Assembly (NCBI RefSeq): GCF_963677845.1
Contig: NZ_OY782498.1
Coordinates: 3,541,518-3,605,517, forward strand
DNA from: an uncultured Pseudodesulfovibrio sp.
Lineage (GTDB): Bacteria > Desulfobacterota > Desulfovibrionia > Desulfovibrionales > Desulfovibrionaceae
Direction of reading: 5' to 3'
Length of the DNA stretch: 64,000 nt
Shown here: in pieces, positions 8,789 to 17,612 of the stretch
Position numbering within the stretch: position 1 is the first letter of the stretch
Layout: each line of letters begins with the position of its first letter
Made by a program: the position numbers and the translations under genes
Notes under the pieces: model-generated
Told to the model about the DNA's origin: nothing
Databases searched by the model: none
Seen by the model: only the letters and a program-made list of their open reading frames with translations

Positions 8789-10138
8789 TTAGGCTGAAGC
8801 GTCTGTATCTTCTTCGATGACCTTTTTCAGGCGATCTTCAATCATCCGAATGTGGAGACGTAGGGAATAGATGTAATCCGTATACGAGAGTGGAACCGAG
8901 GTCTCTAGAACCTTGCGGTCCATGCGTTCCAATTGGGCAAGCATCTTTTGGGCATCCTGAGTGTTTTTCATTTCATAGGCTTCCATGTCCAGTTTCTTAA
9001 GATGCTTGTACCACTTGAAAATGCGGCGTCTGATCTGCCAACGGTACGCTGGTGGTGTGATCTTGAATAGTGGGAAAAGTAGTGTAAGCAATGGGATAAG
9101 CAGAATCTTCAGTCTCTCCACGGTGATGGCGAGCTGGAACGGGAGATAACGCATAAGGAATGGAGGGCCGGATTTATAAAAATTCACGGCTTCGCTGCTG
9201 AGTGGGAAGAGGACGGATTCATCGTTCGGAAACGTGTCAGGCCGAGCAAACATATCTCCCTTGGAATGGACCGAGTCAGCGGCCAGCAGGAACAGATATT
9301 TGATGGCTGGATGCAGGTCTTCCCGCACGACCAAGTTCGCCGAGGGGGCGAGCAGCGAGATGTCCTTGCTTGGCAGATTATCTACCAGATCAATGCCGCC
9401 TTGAGGCAGTGTCAGTTTTTTTAGATAGTGATGGGTGCGAGCATATGTTTCGGCTCGTTGGAAGGAATACAGCGCAATCTTTTTTCTGGCATGAATAAGT
9501 TCATTCACAGCTTTTGAATCAATTCCGGCAATGGTAACCAGCGCATCTATTTTGCCTTTCATCAACAAGGGGATAGCTGCCGAAGCTCCGGCTTCCACCA
9601 ATTTTGCGTCTTCGATGGTGACTTCATTCTCATCCAAAAGGGTGGTCACCAGATGATTGGTACCGCTTCCCTTGGAGCCGACTGCGATGGAGTGGCCTTT
9701 GAGGTCGGCCAGCGTTTTTATTTTGAGTCGTTTTTTGTGGAATAGCCAGACCGGTTCATAATACAGGCTGCCCAAGCTTTGCAGGGTCGGGTGTTCTTCG
9801 GGGGTGGTGATACCTCCCTGCATGAGTGCTGCCTGCACATCAACTTCAGGGTCGCTGATGCGGGCCAGATTATCCATTGAGCCATTGGTTTGAATGATTT
9901 CCAATTCATACCCGTGTTTGGCAAAGAACGCCGCATATTGTTTGGCATATCCGTAGTACGCGCCACCTTCACCACCGGATACGATGGTTACTTTGTTCGG
10001 GGGTAATGGATCGACAAATTGGAAGGCGAACCAGAGGGCGCCGGCCAGAACACCTGCGGCCAGACCATAGATAATGACTGACATGAGCAGGTGGGATTTG
10101 AGCATCTTTACTAATTTGGCGAGGTATGGATTTTTCAT
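8789..10138 (-). CDS. membrane-anchored TAXI-family TRAP transporter solute-binding protein
   Basis: A TAXI-type (TRAP-associated extracytoplasmic immunogenic) binding domain occupies about residues 50-320 (TIVSGGEGGAYYGYAKQYA, GSKGSGTNHLVTTLLDENEV). Unusually, it sits between two membrane segments: residues about 17-38 (LMSVIIYGLAAGVLAGALWF) and about 340-362 (LKILLIPLLTLLFPLF). About 85 cytoplasmic residues of predicted helix follow (KMLAQLERMDRKVLE). Typical TAXI receptors have a cleaved signal and about 320 residues, so this 449-residue form is a tethered receptor. No TRAP permease (DctQM) gene is present nearby, so it may work with a distant permease or act as a sensor. It has no strong ribosome binding site. 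Confidence 0.85.
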   Translation of the reverse strand: MKNPYLAKLVKMLKSHLLMSVIIYGLAAGVLAGALWFAFQFVDPLPPNKVTIVSGGEGGAYYGYAKQYAAFFAKHGYELEIIQTNGSMDNLARISDPEVDVQAALMQGGITTPEEHPTLQSLGSLYYEPVWLFHKKRLKIKTLADLKGHSIAVGSKGSGTNHLVTTLLDENEVTIEDAKLVEAGASAAIPLLMKGKIDALVTIAGIDSKAVNELIHARKKIALYSFQRAETYARTHHYLKKLTLPQGGIDLVDNLPSKDISLLAPSANLVVREDLHPAIKYLFLLAADSVHSKGDMFARPDTFPNDESVLFPLSSEAVNFYKSGPPFLMRYLPFQLAITVERLKILLIPLLTLLFPLFKITPPAYRWQIRRRIFKWYKHLKKLDMEAYEMKNTQDAQKMLAQLERMDRKVLETSVPLSYTDYIYSLRLHIRMIEDRLKKVIEEDTDASA

Positions 10139-10215
10139 GATTGAATGAATGTAAAGAATTCATGAAGAGGAGACAAGGCTCTTCATACTTTGGGAATGGA
10201 TATTCATTTTGAGGT

Positions 10216-11260
10216 AGATGGTGCGTGCATCCGCAGTGAGGATGAAAACGTTATTGTTTCAAAGGTTTCGCCTTTACGGCGACCTGCTTTTTTTGAGGCG
10301 AAAAAAAGGAGGCAAAAAACGCCTTTTCGTTGTGAGCCTGATAACGGACCCAAGAGCCTGTACGCGGCTTCATTGCCCGACAGGATTGTCTGCGACGCAG
10401 ACTCGGTCGGGCTACGTTACGCCGCGCGGGACAGGCTCTAAGGTTCGTTATCAATTGTCCGTCGTTGTAAGGGGGCGCTCGGTGTGGGTGATTATTTTTG
10501 ATTTTAGGCTTTTCAATAAGCATCAACAATTTTATTTGAAAGAGTTGGCTGCTGACGGTGAGGAAAAGCAATGAGGAAAGAGAAAAGAGGGACTTCTTTT
10601 TTGGGTGGACGGTGCGTGCATCCGCAGTGAGGATGCAAGCGGTATTATTTCAAAGGTTTCGCCTTTACGGCGACCTGCTTTTTTTGAGGCGAAAAAAAGG
10701 AGGCAAAAAACGCCTTTTCGTTGTGAGCCTGATAACGGACCCAAGAGCCTGTACGCGGCTTCATTGCCCGACAGGATTGTCTGTGGCACAGGCTCGGTCG
10801 GGCTACATTTCGCCGCGCGGGACAGGCTCTAAGGTTCGTTATCAATTGTCCGTCGTTGTAAGGGGGCGCTCGGTGTGGGTGATTATTTTTGATTTTAGGC
10901 TTTTCAATAAGCATCAACAATTTTATTTGAAAGAGTTGGCTGCTGACGGTGAGGAAAAGCAATGAGGAAAGAGAAAAGAGGGACTTCTTTTTTGGGTGGA
11001 CGGTGCGTGCATCCGCAGTGAGGATGCAAGCGGTATTATTTCAAAGGTTTCGCCTTTACGGCGACCTGCTTTTTTTGAGGTGAAAAAAAGGAGGCAAAAA
11101 ACGCCTTTTCGTTGTGAGCCTGATAACGGGCCTTAGAGCCTGTACGCGGCTTCATTGCCCGACAGGATTGTCTGTGGCACAGACTCGGTCGGGCTACATT
11201 TCGCCGCGCGGGACAGGCTCTAAGGCCCGTTATCAATTGCCCGTCGTTGTAAGGAATTTC
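10216..11260. repeat. 391-bp tandem repeat, about 2.7 copies, each with a 113-bp palindromic core
   Basis: Palindromic cores occur at 10340-10452, 10731-10843 and 11122-11234, exactly 391 bp apart. Each begins GATAACGG and ends CGTTATC, with nested arms GCCCGAC / GTCGGGC and an apical GTCTG / CAGAC hairpin. Upstream of each core in the unit are a smaller hairpin TGCATCC-GCAGTGA-GGATGCA (imperfect in copy 1), then GGTTTCGCC-TTTA-CGGCGACC and an A/T-tract section. A fourth, diverged copy lies at 46690-46950. Paired changes between copies keep the stems intact. Confidence 0.92.
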
Positions 11261-11365
11261 TCGTTGTAGGTGTTAATTTTTGATTCTAGGCTCTCCGATA
11301 ACCATACAAGTTTTTTGATTTTTTATGTCACCGTGATTACTTTTTATTCCAAGCTCTTCGTTATC

Positions 11366-11645
11366 CATAAAGGGCCTTGGGGTGCTCCAGCACCCCAACA
11401 CCGCTCTCCCTCCGAAGACGATTTTTTCCTTCTTCCACCCAATCAGACGAAGATGGGACTCAGCCCTTGATCGGCGGCTTAGAAACTGACCAATCGAAGG
11501 AGGTGGCTCTCGTCAGGGGATCAGGTGATTTGTCTTAAACTGAAGGATGACGGGAGAGGCAGGGCTTATACTTTTGACAGGGTGGAGCCGACTCGATTGG
11601 ATCAGATTCTTGCCGCCAATCATGGGGGCGGCCAAGCTAGCGCAA
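11366..11645. repeat. dispersed repeat block B, copy 1
   Basis: Begins with ATAAAGGGCC and hairpin TTGGGGTGCT-CC-AGCACCCCAA (11377-11398). It continues through a CTCCGAAGACGA segment, a TGACCAATCGAAGGAGG segment and TTGGATCAGATTCTT to GGGGGCGGCCAAGCT. The same order recurs at 47090-47356. Short indels and base changes between the two copies show they have diverged for some time. Confidence 0.85.
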
Positions 11646-11822
11646 GCGACCTTTTTTGCTTCTTTTTTGGGCGCTGCCAAAAAAGAAGGCCCGCCCGGCA
11701 GGGCATGGAAAGCCTTGGGTGCTTCAGCGCCCAAAAATGACTCTCGCCGAAGCCGCCCGTAGGTGGCATCATTACTTTTTATTTCCCGTCGAAATTTAAA
11801 CCCGACTTCTTCAAGTCAAACA

Positions 11823-11860
11823 ATGAAACGCCTCACCAACATAATGGTGAGGCGTTTCAT
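11823..11860 (-). terminator. intrinsic terminator of dapF
   Basis: Stem GAAACGCCTCACC / GGTGAGGCGTTTC with an 8-nt loop, 25 bp downstream of the dapF stop on the minus strand and followed there by a T-rich ATTGTTTG. Confidence 0.8.
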
Positions 11861-11884
11861 TTGCTGAGGAACTCTGTGGAGGTC

Positions 11885-12736
11885 TTACAAAGTCAACCCC
11901 AGCGGCCCGAGGAAAAAATCACCTTGGAAGGTCAATTCAGCCGCGCCTTGCAAGAAGACATTGCCGTCCTCCAAAAAGATAGTCAGCATCTCATCACTGG
12001 TCGTGGTCAGATTCGCGAAATTCCCGGTCAAACCGAGTGCGTTGGCCAACACTTGTGTCGCGGCTGCTCCAGTCCCGCAAGCATATGTCTCGGCTTCCAC
12101 ACCGCGCTCATAGGTGCGTAATAACATCGTATTCTTGTCGATGACTTGCGCAAAATTGACGTTGGTACCAGCCGGAGAAAAAGTTTCATGATAGCGAATT
12201 TTTGGACCGATCTCCATGATGTCGAGTGCTTTGACGTCATCCACGAAGACAACGGCATGAGGAACACCAGTGTCAGTGAAATGGACGGTCAGCGGTTTGC
12301 CGTCGATGTCCAGCGTGATGTTGGTTTTTGTCTCTTTGGGCGGAGTAAGCTGAACCTTGACGCGACCCGCGTCGGGGCCGTCAAGAAGGACGGATGCCCT
12401 GATGGGGCCGGCATCGGTGCCGAAGGTGTGCTCAGCCGGAGCCAGACCTAGAGCGTGGGCGAGTTTGCCTGCACAGCGGGAGGCATTGCCGCACATCTCG
12501 GCGCGAGAACCGTCGGAATTGTAGAAATGCCAACGGTAATCCAGGTTTGCATCTTCGGAATTTTCAAGGAAAAAAAGGCCGTCGGCATAGATGCCAAAAG
12601 CGCGGGCGCAGAGGGCCTTTGCCCATGCTTCCATGGAAGACTCAGGGACGCCAAGTTCCCGGTTGTCGATGACGACGAAATCGTTGCCGCAACCCTGCAT
12701 TTTATAAAAAGGAACGGACTTGGTGAATATATTCAT
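11885..12736 (-). CDS. dapF: diaminopimelate epimerase
   Basis: Converts LL-diaminopimelate to meso-diaminopimelate for lysine and peptidoglycan synthesis; cytoplasmic. Both catalytic cysteines are present: the first in MCGNASRC and the second in ACGTGAAA. The N-terminus FYKMQGCGNDFVVID is the family signature. I chose ATG 12736 over 12751 because GGAG lies nine bases upstream of 12736 and nothing precedes the upstream ATG; the product then begins MNIFTKSVPFYKMQG. Length (283 residues) is normal. It is apparently monocistronic, with a terminator immediately downstream. Confidence 0.96.
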   Translation of the reverse strand: MNIFTKSVPFYKMQGCGNDFVVIDNRELGVPESSMEAWAKALCARAFGIYADGLFFLENSEDANLDYRWHFYNSDGSRAEMCGNASRCAGKLAHALGLAPAEHTFGTDAGPIRASVLLDGPDAGRVKVQLTPPKETKTNITLDIDGKPLTVHFTDTGVPHAVVFVDDVKALDIMEIGPKIRYHETFSPAGTNVNFAQVIDKNTMLLRTYERGVEAETYACGTGAAATQVLANALGLTGNFANLTTTSDEMLTIFLEDGNVFLQGAAELTFQGDFFLGPLGLTL

Positions 12737-12817
12737 GGTGTGTGACTCCATTTTTAATACCGGTAAGCCGTGTTTTACATATGGTCCAATTCTTTTTGGA
12801 TATGGATGAAAAAAAAG

Positions 12818-13183
12818 TCAGGATGTAAGCCATTGTATGGCTTGTTCTTTCTCTATGAAAGTCTTGCAGTTGAGCGATCGGTTGAAGAGTGCATTCTCAT
12901 ATGTGATGGCGATGGGATACCCCTCTTGCTTGACAACATTGGCTACTCGTATACCCAGAATTGCGGCCATATCTACTTCGGCAGATTGGGCAAGAAGTGT
13001 TGCGTCTAAAGATGTGGTTAAATTCGTCAGATTGGTTTCATCTCTCAAGACGCGTTTAACATTGGATTTTGTTACCGTGTCCAGAATTGCGGCAGCATAT
13101 TGTTGCATTTCTTCGTGTGTGGTCACTGTCCCGGCAGTGGTAACGAGCAAATGGTTTTCTTCGAGTTTGAATGTAAAGTGCAT
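12818..13183 (-). CDS. STAS/SpoIIAA-like small protein
   Basis: A 121-residue soluble protein. The alternating pattern MHFTFKLEENHLLVTTAGTVTTHEEMQQYAAAIL, then VKRVLRDETNLTN and an alternating strand-helix C-terminus (GYPIAITYENALFNRSLNCKTFIEKEQAIQWL), resembles the STAS/SpoIIAA-like fold of stand-alone regulatory proteins. The match is to the fold pattern rather than a named family. No kinase, phosphatase or transporter partner lies next to it. The surrounding DNA (12740-13260) is more AT-rich than its neighbours. The ribosome binding site is weak. Confidence 0.65.
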   Translation of the reverse strand: MHFTFKLEENHLLVTTAGTVTTHEEMQQYAAAILDTVTKSNVKRVLRDETNLTNLTTSLDATLLAQSAEVDMAAILGIRVANVVKQEGYPIAITYENALFNRSLNCKTFIEKEQAIQWLTS

Positions 13184-13326
13184 GAATGGGGATGCTCAAT
13201 ATGTAGTACGATTTTTGATGATTTAAGGATTGAAGCAACTGAGAAAAAAGTCAAGTTCACTTTCTTGCCATTTACAACTGCCAAAGGTATCGCTGGTCTT
13301 ATTAAGAATCAGGAGAATGAAAAGAC

Positions 13327-13581
13327 ATGTCCAAACCGTGTGTTGGATGTGGGTGGTGTTGCCTGCAAGACCCCTGCATGGAATCTCATAGACGATATGG
13401 TTATATGCGCCGTTGCCCGGATCTTTTTTGGGATGAAGAGAAGAAGCGGTACATGTGCGGCCTCATGCTCGATCCTGAAATGAGTGAGCAGGTGCGTCAA
13501 TCGCAACATGAGGGGCAGGGCTGTTATGCCCCGCTCAATTCCTGGCGGGATGATGTCAGGAACAGAGACAACGAAAAATAG
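13327..13581 (+). CDS. small Cys-rich metal-binding protein (YkgJ-like)
   Basis: An 84-residue protein starting MSKPCVGCGWCCLQDPC. It has a cysteine cluster C5, C8, C11, C12, C17, then Cys in RRCPDL and MCGLML and a final GCYAPLN, the pattern of small YkgJ/CxxCxxCC family proteins that bind zinc or an Fe-S cluster. An AGGAG at 13310-13314 lies 12 nt before ATG. The function of the family is unknown. It is followed by an MBL-fold gene 80 bp downstream on the same strand, which may share its transcript. Confidence 0.75.
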   Translation: MSKPCVGCGWCCLQDPCMESHRRYGYMRRCPDLFWDEEKKRYMCGLMLDPEMSEQVRQSQHEGQGCYAPLNSWRDDVRNRDNEK

Positions 13582-13661
13582 GGCTTCCCCCTATTGCCCT
13601 AATTTGTTTTTCAGGCGATAGTCCGTCGCATGTTCAAAATTTCAGATACGGAGTTTTCCCC

Positions 13662-14414
13662 ATGCGAGTGACCTTTGCCGGTGTCGGCGAAGCTTTTGAT
13701 GACAAATTGCCCAATACTTCCTTATTGGTACACGCTGGTTCTTCCACCGTTTTGCTTGATTGCGGCTTTACTGCCGCCTGTGTCTTTTGGGGCATGGCCG
13801 CGAATCCCCTTAAACTGGATGCAGTATATATTTCACATTTTCATGGTGATCATTACTTTGGTTTGCCCGCATTGCTTGTCCGTTCCATTGAGGAAGGGCG
13901 CACAAAGCGTTTAACCATCCTTGGACCTTCGGGTATTGAATCCCGTGTGACCCGCCTTATGGAAATGGCGTATTCCAATGCCTTGGCTCGGGCAAAATTC
14001 AGTATATTTTTTATCGAATGTGATCCCGGTCAGGATTTTAAACACGCTGGTTTCCGGTTTCGTTTTGCCATGAGTGACCACGCCATGCCCTGTCAGGCTA
14101 TTCGGCTTGATACGGCAGATAAATCAATGTTTTACTCTGGTGACGGGCAGCCCACTGATGATACTTTGGAGCTGGCCTTAGGGTGCGATCTTGTGGTTCA
14201 CGAATCCTATTCTTTGGATCAGGAAAAAACCGGACATGGAAGTGTTGAATCTTCTGTCGATTTTGCTCGTAAGGCAAATGCCAAAGCTTGTGCTTTGGTT
14301 CATGTGAAACGAACAGTTCGACGGGAAAGAAAAGATGTGATTCTTGCACGGGCAAACGCCATCTCTGATATGAAGGTCTTCCTGCCTGAGCCAGGAGATG
14401 TCCATATTTTGTAG
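13662..14414 (+). CDS. MBL-fold metallohydrolase (RNase Z-like)
   Basis: Metallo-beta-lactamase fold of the RNase Z / ribonuclease BN-like group. The zinc motif is HFHGDH (about residues 57-62). Later ligands are suggested by SDHAMPCQAIRLD, YSGDGQPTDDT (the Asp bridging metals) and VHVKRT in the C-terminal part. At 250 residues it is shorter than tRNase Z and lacks an exosite arm, so a general phosphodiesterase or other hydrolase role is more likely than tRNA 3' processing. No obvious operon partner fixes its substrate. Confidence 0.85.
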   Translation: MRVTFAGVGEAFDDKLPNTSLLVHAGSSTVLLDCGFTAACVFWGMAANPLKLDAVYISHFHGDHYFGLPALLVRSIEEGRTKRLTILGPSGIESRVTRLMEMAYSNALARAKFSIFFIECDPGQDFKHAGFRFRFAMSDHAMPCQAIRLDTADKSMFYSGDGQPTDDTLELALGCDLVVHESYSLDQEKTGHGSVESSVDFARKANAKACALVHVKRTVRRERKDVILARANAISDMKVFLPEPGDVHIL

Positions 14415-14539
14415 AGTCTTATTCCCTTATTTATCATTCCCAACGAAGACTTTTTATGCCATCGTGCGCAATACTTAACGTTGTGAAACGGGCGTTTGAT
14501 TGGCTTAATTGATCATTTGTTTTTGTTTCAGAGGGGATT

Positions 14540-15874
14540 ATGGCGGGAAAATACGACTCTATCGTTTACGATTATTTTGAGAAATCAAATGGAAATGTGG
14601 TTCTTGTCAGTGAAGACCAGCTGTTCAAGAAGACTCTGGCTACTACGCTTTTTAAGGTTATAGGCACCAAGCGAAATTGTTTCTTTGCCTTTGAGAGTGT
14701 GCAACAGGGGCTCAAAAAAATTCAGGAATTGGATAAACGGTCTTTAGAAACGACTGTTTTTATCGAGCGAATTTTGGGTGGGCATCCAAGCACGGATACC
14801 ATTATCACTCTCAAACGATTGTTGCCGGATCTGAAGATTGTCGTTCTGGCAGGCGAAACCAAGCGGGAAAACATCGCCTATTTTTATGAGCTTGGCGTGA
14901 ATAATGTCATCTCCAAGCCTGCTTCCATCAATAATATCATCGAAAAAATGGCGTTCACTGTGCAGCCTCAGGGTAAGCTCAGTGAATATATGTCCATTGG
15001 AAAGCGGTGTCTTGTTGCGGGCAAATTCATGGAAGCCATGAAGATTGCGGATAAAATATTGCAGCTCAAGCCCGAGAGCCCTGCTGGACTCATGCTCAAG
15101 GGGGATATTTATTCGTTACAGGGTGATCTGGATAAGGCGTTGGCCTGTTTCCACCGTGCACATGATAGCTCAAAATTATATCTGGAACCCCTTAAGAAGC
15201 TGGTGGGGGCGTATAGGGAAGTGGACGAGGAGAAAGCCCTTGTTTACATGAAAAAACTGGATAAATTGAGCCCGCTTAATGCTGAACGAAAAACGGATAT
15301 CGGCAAGATTTTTGTTCATCAAAAGAAAATGGAGATGGCGGAAAAGTATTTTGATCAAGCCATTGATGCTGCGACGCACGAAGCGATGAGCCTGATTAGT
15401 TCTGTTGCCGAAAATATTTCTGAAGCAGTCCAACAGACCTCACCCCGTATGGCCGAGAAATACTTGAGCAAAGTTTTGGAGGCAAAAGGATCACGCCTTG
15501 GGCTGGGAGATATTACGCTTTTCAACAAGCTTGGTATCGCTTTGCGCGGACAGGGCAAGTGGAAGGAAGCTATTGAAAATTACATTCAGGCATTACGAAT
15601 ATCTCCAGACGACGAAGGACTACATTACAATATGGGGATGGCCTATATTGATGGTGGAGAGCGTCGGTTGGCGGGGAAGTGCTTTGAAAATGCTTTGAAA
15701 CGGAATCCTGGTTTTTATAAAATAAGCGAAGCTGTTTCCATGAATGTCGGCATGCTTTTCAGTGAACTCAGAGAGAATGAGAAAGCAATACCCTGTTTTA
15801 AAAATGCGATAGAACTAAATCCGAATAATACCACTGCTCTGCGGAAGCTGGCTGCGCTCGAAGAAAAACTGTAG
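14540..15874 (+). CDS. pseudo-receiver plus tetratricopeptide repeat protein (paralogue 1)
   Basis: N-terminal receiver-like domain (about residues 15-130) followed by a small linker and about six TPR motifs (YMSIGKRCLVAGKFMEAMKIADKIL, GLMLKGDIYSLQGDLDKALACF, then the C-terminal ALRGQGKWKEAIENYIQALRI repeats). The phosphoacceptor Asp position appears as Glu in VFIERIL. The beta-4 Thr/Ser is Ala (VVLAGET), while the Lys-Pro of beta-5 is kept (VISKPAS). Phosphorylation is therefore unlikely; constitutive protein docking is plausible. The start has GAGGGG upstream. It is followed by a homologous gene with an intervening terminator. Confidence 0.85.
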   Translation: MAGKYDSIVYDYFEKSNGNVVLVSEDQLFKKTLATTLFKVIGTKRNCFFAFESVQQGLKKIQELDKRSLETTVFIERILGGHPSTDTIITLKRLLPDLKIVVLAGETKRENIAYFYELGVNNVISKPASINNIIEKMAFTVQPQGKLSEYMSIGKRCLVAGKFMEAMKIADKILQLKPESPAGLMLKGDIYSLQGDLDKALACFHRAHDSSKLYLEPLKKLVGAYREVDEEKALVYMKKLDKLSPLNAERKTDIGKIFVHQKKMEMAEKYFDQAIDAATHEAMSLISSVAENISEAVQQTSPRMAEKYLSKVLEAKGSRLGLGDITLFNKLGIALRGQGKWKEAIENYIQALRISPDDEGLHYNMGMAYIDGGERRLAGKCFENALKRNPGFYKISEAVSMNVGMLFSELRENEKAIPCFKNAIELNPNNTTALRKLAALEEKL

Positions 15875-15903
15875 ACGGCTTTCGCATTTCCCAGATTATA
15901 GTA

Positions 15904-15936
15904 CCCCGGTTGTCCTTGCTGACAGCCGGGGTCTTT
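15904..15936 (+). terminator. intrinsic terminator between the two TPR paralogues
   Basis: Stem CCCCGG(T)TGTC / GACA(G)CCGGGG followed by TCTTTT, 30 bp past the stop of the first paralogue. Confidence 0.75.
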
Positions 15937-16026
15937 TATGTTGGGTTGACCCATTTCCCCCACATCACGTAGTATGTAATTGGATAGGATCTGCCGCAGT
16001 GTACTGTGTGAAAAATGGGAGAGAGC

Positions 16027-17484
16027 ATGCCTGGAGAATCCGCTGACACCATCGTTCTTGATTTTATCAGGAAAGAGGGAGGAGTCATCGTCTATTTGTC
16101 CGACGATTTCGTCTTTACTCGTGCTTTGCGGAATATAGTTTCACGGGTTATCGGTTTGAGTGGTGACTCATTACTTGCTTTCTCATCCATGAGCTTAGCC
16201 ATGAAGAAATGTCTGGAATTGCAGGATCAAGGAATTCCCTGCGTTATTTTTATCGAAAGAATGCTCGACAACCGGCCTTCTACGGATTTTATCATCACAC
16301 TTAAACGGGAATTTCCGGATGTGAAGATGGTTGTTTTGACGTGGGAGGCCACGCAGGAAACCGTGGCTTACTTTTTTGAACTGGGAGTGAGTCGCGTTTT
16401 GGTCAAGCCTGCATCTGCCAACATGGTCATTGAGGCCTTGGCAGAAGTTATTTCTCCTCCCATGGAGCTTAAACAGCAGATATTGTTGTGTGAAGAGCTT
16501 TTGGAAAAAGGGGAATATGCCGCAGCATTGGATGCGTCGGATCGCATTCTTATGACGAGGCCGGATAGTGCTCGTGGGTTGGTGCTGCGAGGTAATGCCC
16601 TCATGGGAGTGGAGGAGACCGACAAAGCCGTGCAGTGCTATATGGCTGCCCATGAAGTCCAGCCGATTTTTATGGCTCCGCTGATCAAGCTTGCGGAAGC
16701 CTTTAGGGAAATGGACGATGAACGAGCTCTTGCCTATATGAAGGAGTTGGACGACATCAGCCCATTGAATCCTGAGCGTAAAATCGACATTGCCGAGGAG
16801 CATTTGCGCAAGGGTGAGCATGAAGAGGCGGAAAGATATCTTGATCGAGGTATGGCTGTCGCGGAAAAGGAAGTCAGCAGCATGGTTGGCGATTTGACAC
16901 AGCGCATTGTGGACGCAGTGACGGCCATTGCTCCCAATCTGGCGGTAAAATATCTGAACCGTGTCATCGACACCAAACGGGTTTTGGGTCGGGATGACCT
17001 TGTCCATTTCAACCGTCTTGGCATTATCTTGCGAGGCGAAGGGCGATGGGCCGAGGCCGTCGAAGTCTATGGCAAGGCCGTGACCATTGCCCCGGAAGAT
17101 CCGGTCATTCATTACAATATGGGGTTGGCTCATTGGGAAGGCAATAAGCGTATCGTTGCGTTGGAATGTTTTGAACAGGCTTTGAGCATTGATCCTCATT
17201 TTTACGCAGGCAGTGTGGGTGCAACTTTGAATATTGGGTCGTTATATCTGGATTTGCGACGATATAAAGATTGCTTGCCGTTTTTTGCTCATGTTTTGGA
17301 TTTAGATCCTGAAAATTCTTTGGCACAAGTAAAGTTTGCTGAAGCGAAAACCAAAGCCGAGATCGAACCTGATCCAGTCCGGTCTGCATTAGAATCAGAG
17401 GGCGATGCCGACCTTGATCTGTCTTTGTCGGATTCAAGAAAAAAGACGAAGAAACGAAAGCCTTTTACTAATCTGGAGTTGTAA
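16027..17484 (+). CDS. pseudo-receiver plus tetratricopeptide repeat protein (paralogue 2)
   Basis: Same architecture as the preceding gene and clearly homologous along its length: SADTIVLDFIRKEGGVIVYLSDDF at the start, FIERMLDNRPSTDFIITLKREFPD in the receiver, then about six TPRs. The phosphoacceptor is again Glu (VIFIERML), while the beta-4 Thr (VVLTWEA) and beta-5 Lys (VLVKPAS) are kept. I chose ATG 16027 rather than 16015 because GGGAGAG precedes it and the protein then begins MPGES, parallel to MAGKY of its partner. It has an extra acidic and basic C-terminal tail of about 45 residues (LDLSLSDSRKKTKKRK). Partners are unknown. Confidence 0.85.
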   Translation: MPGESADTIVLDFIRKEGGVIVYLSDDFVFTRALRNIVSRVIGLSGDSLLAFSSMSLAMKKCLELQDQGIPCVIFIERMLDNRPSTDFIITLKREFPDVKMVVLTWEATQETVAYFFELGVSRVLVKPASANMVIEALAEVISPPMELKQQILLCEELLEKGEYAAALDASDRILMTRPDSARGLVLRGNALMGVEETDKAVQCYMAAHEVQPIFMAPLIKLAEAFREMDDERALAYMKELDDISPLNPERKIDIAEEHLRKGEHEEAERYLDRGMAVAEKEVSSMVGDLTQRIVDAVTAIAPNLAVKYLNRVIDTKRVLGRDDLVHFNRLGIILRGEGRWAEAVEVYGKAVTIAPEDPVIHYNMGLAHWEGNKRIVALECFEQALSIDPHFYAGSVGATLNIGSLYLDLRRYKDCLPFFAHVLDLDPENSLAQVKFAEAKTKAEIEPDPVRSALESEGDADLDLSLSDSRKKTKKRKPFTNLEL

Positions 17485-17612
17485 AGGGGCTGGGTCTTGA
17501 GTTTGAGTGATTTCCCACCGTATAAATTCAGAAGCGAAAGTCGTTTGCGTATATACATGGTGACATGTTTTACGTACTCTGCCCCGGAAGATCCTTGTCG
17601 GGAAGGAGTATC

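Larger units (their letters stand above)
10139..11822. other. gene-free block of palindromic and tandem repeats between the TAXI gene and dapF
   Basis: About 1.7 kb without a credible gene. It holds a 391-bp tandem repeat (10216-11260), a second repeat block (11366-11645) also found near 47.1-47.35 kb, and further inverted repeats up to 11765. Open frames in it, including a family reading PLRRPAFFEAKKRRQKTPF, repeat with the DNA repeat, lack ribosome binding sites and run through the hairpins, so I do not call them. Confidence 0.8.

Noticed and set aside
10218-11236. Several open frames on both strands in the repeat array, including a repeated frame with PLRRPAFFEAKKRRQKTPF
   Set aside because: They recur with the repeat unit, on both strands, run through hairpins and lack ribosome binding sites. 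They are better explained by the repeat DNA.
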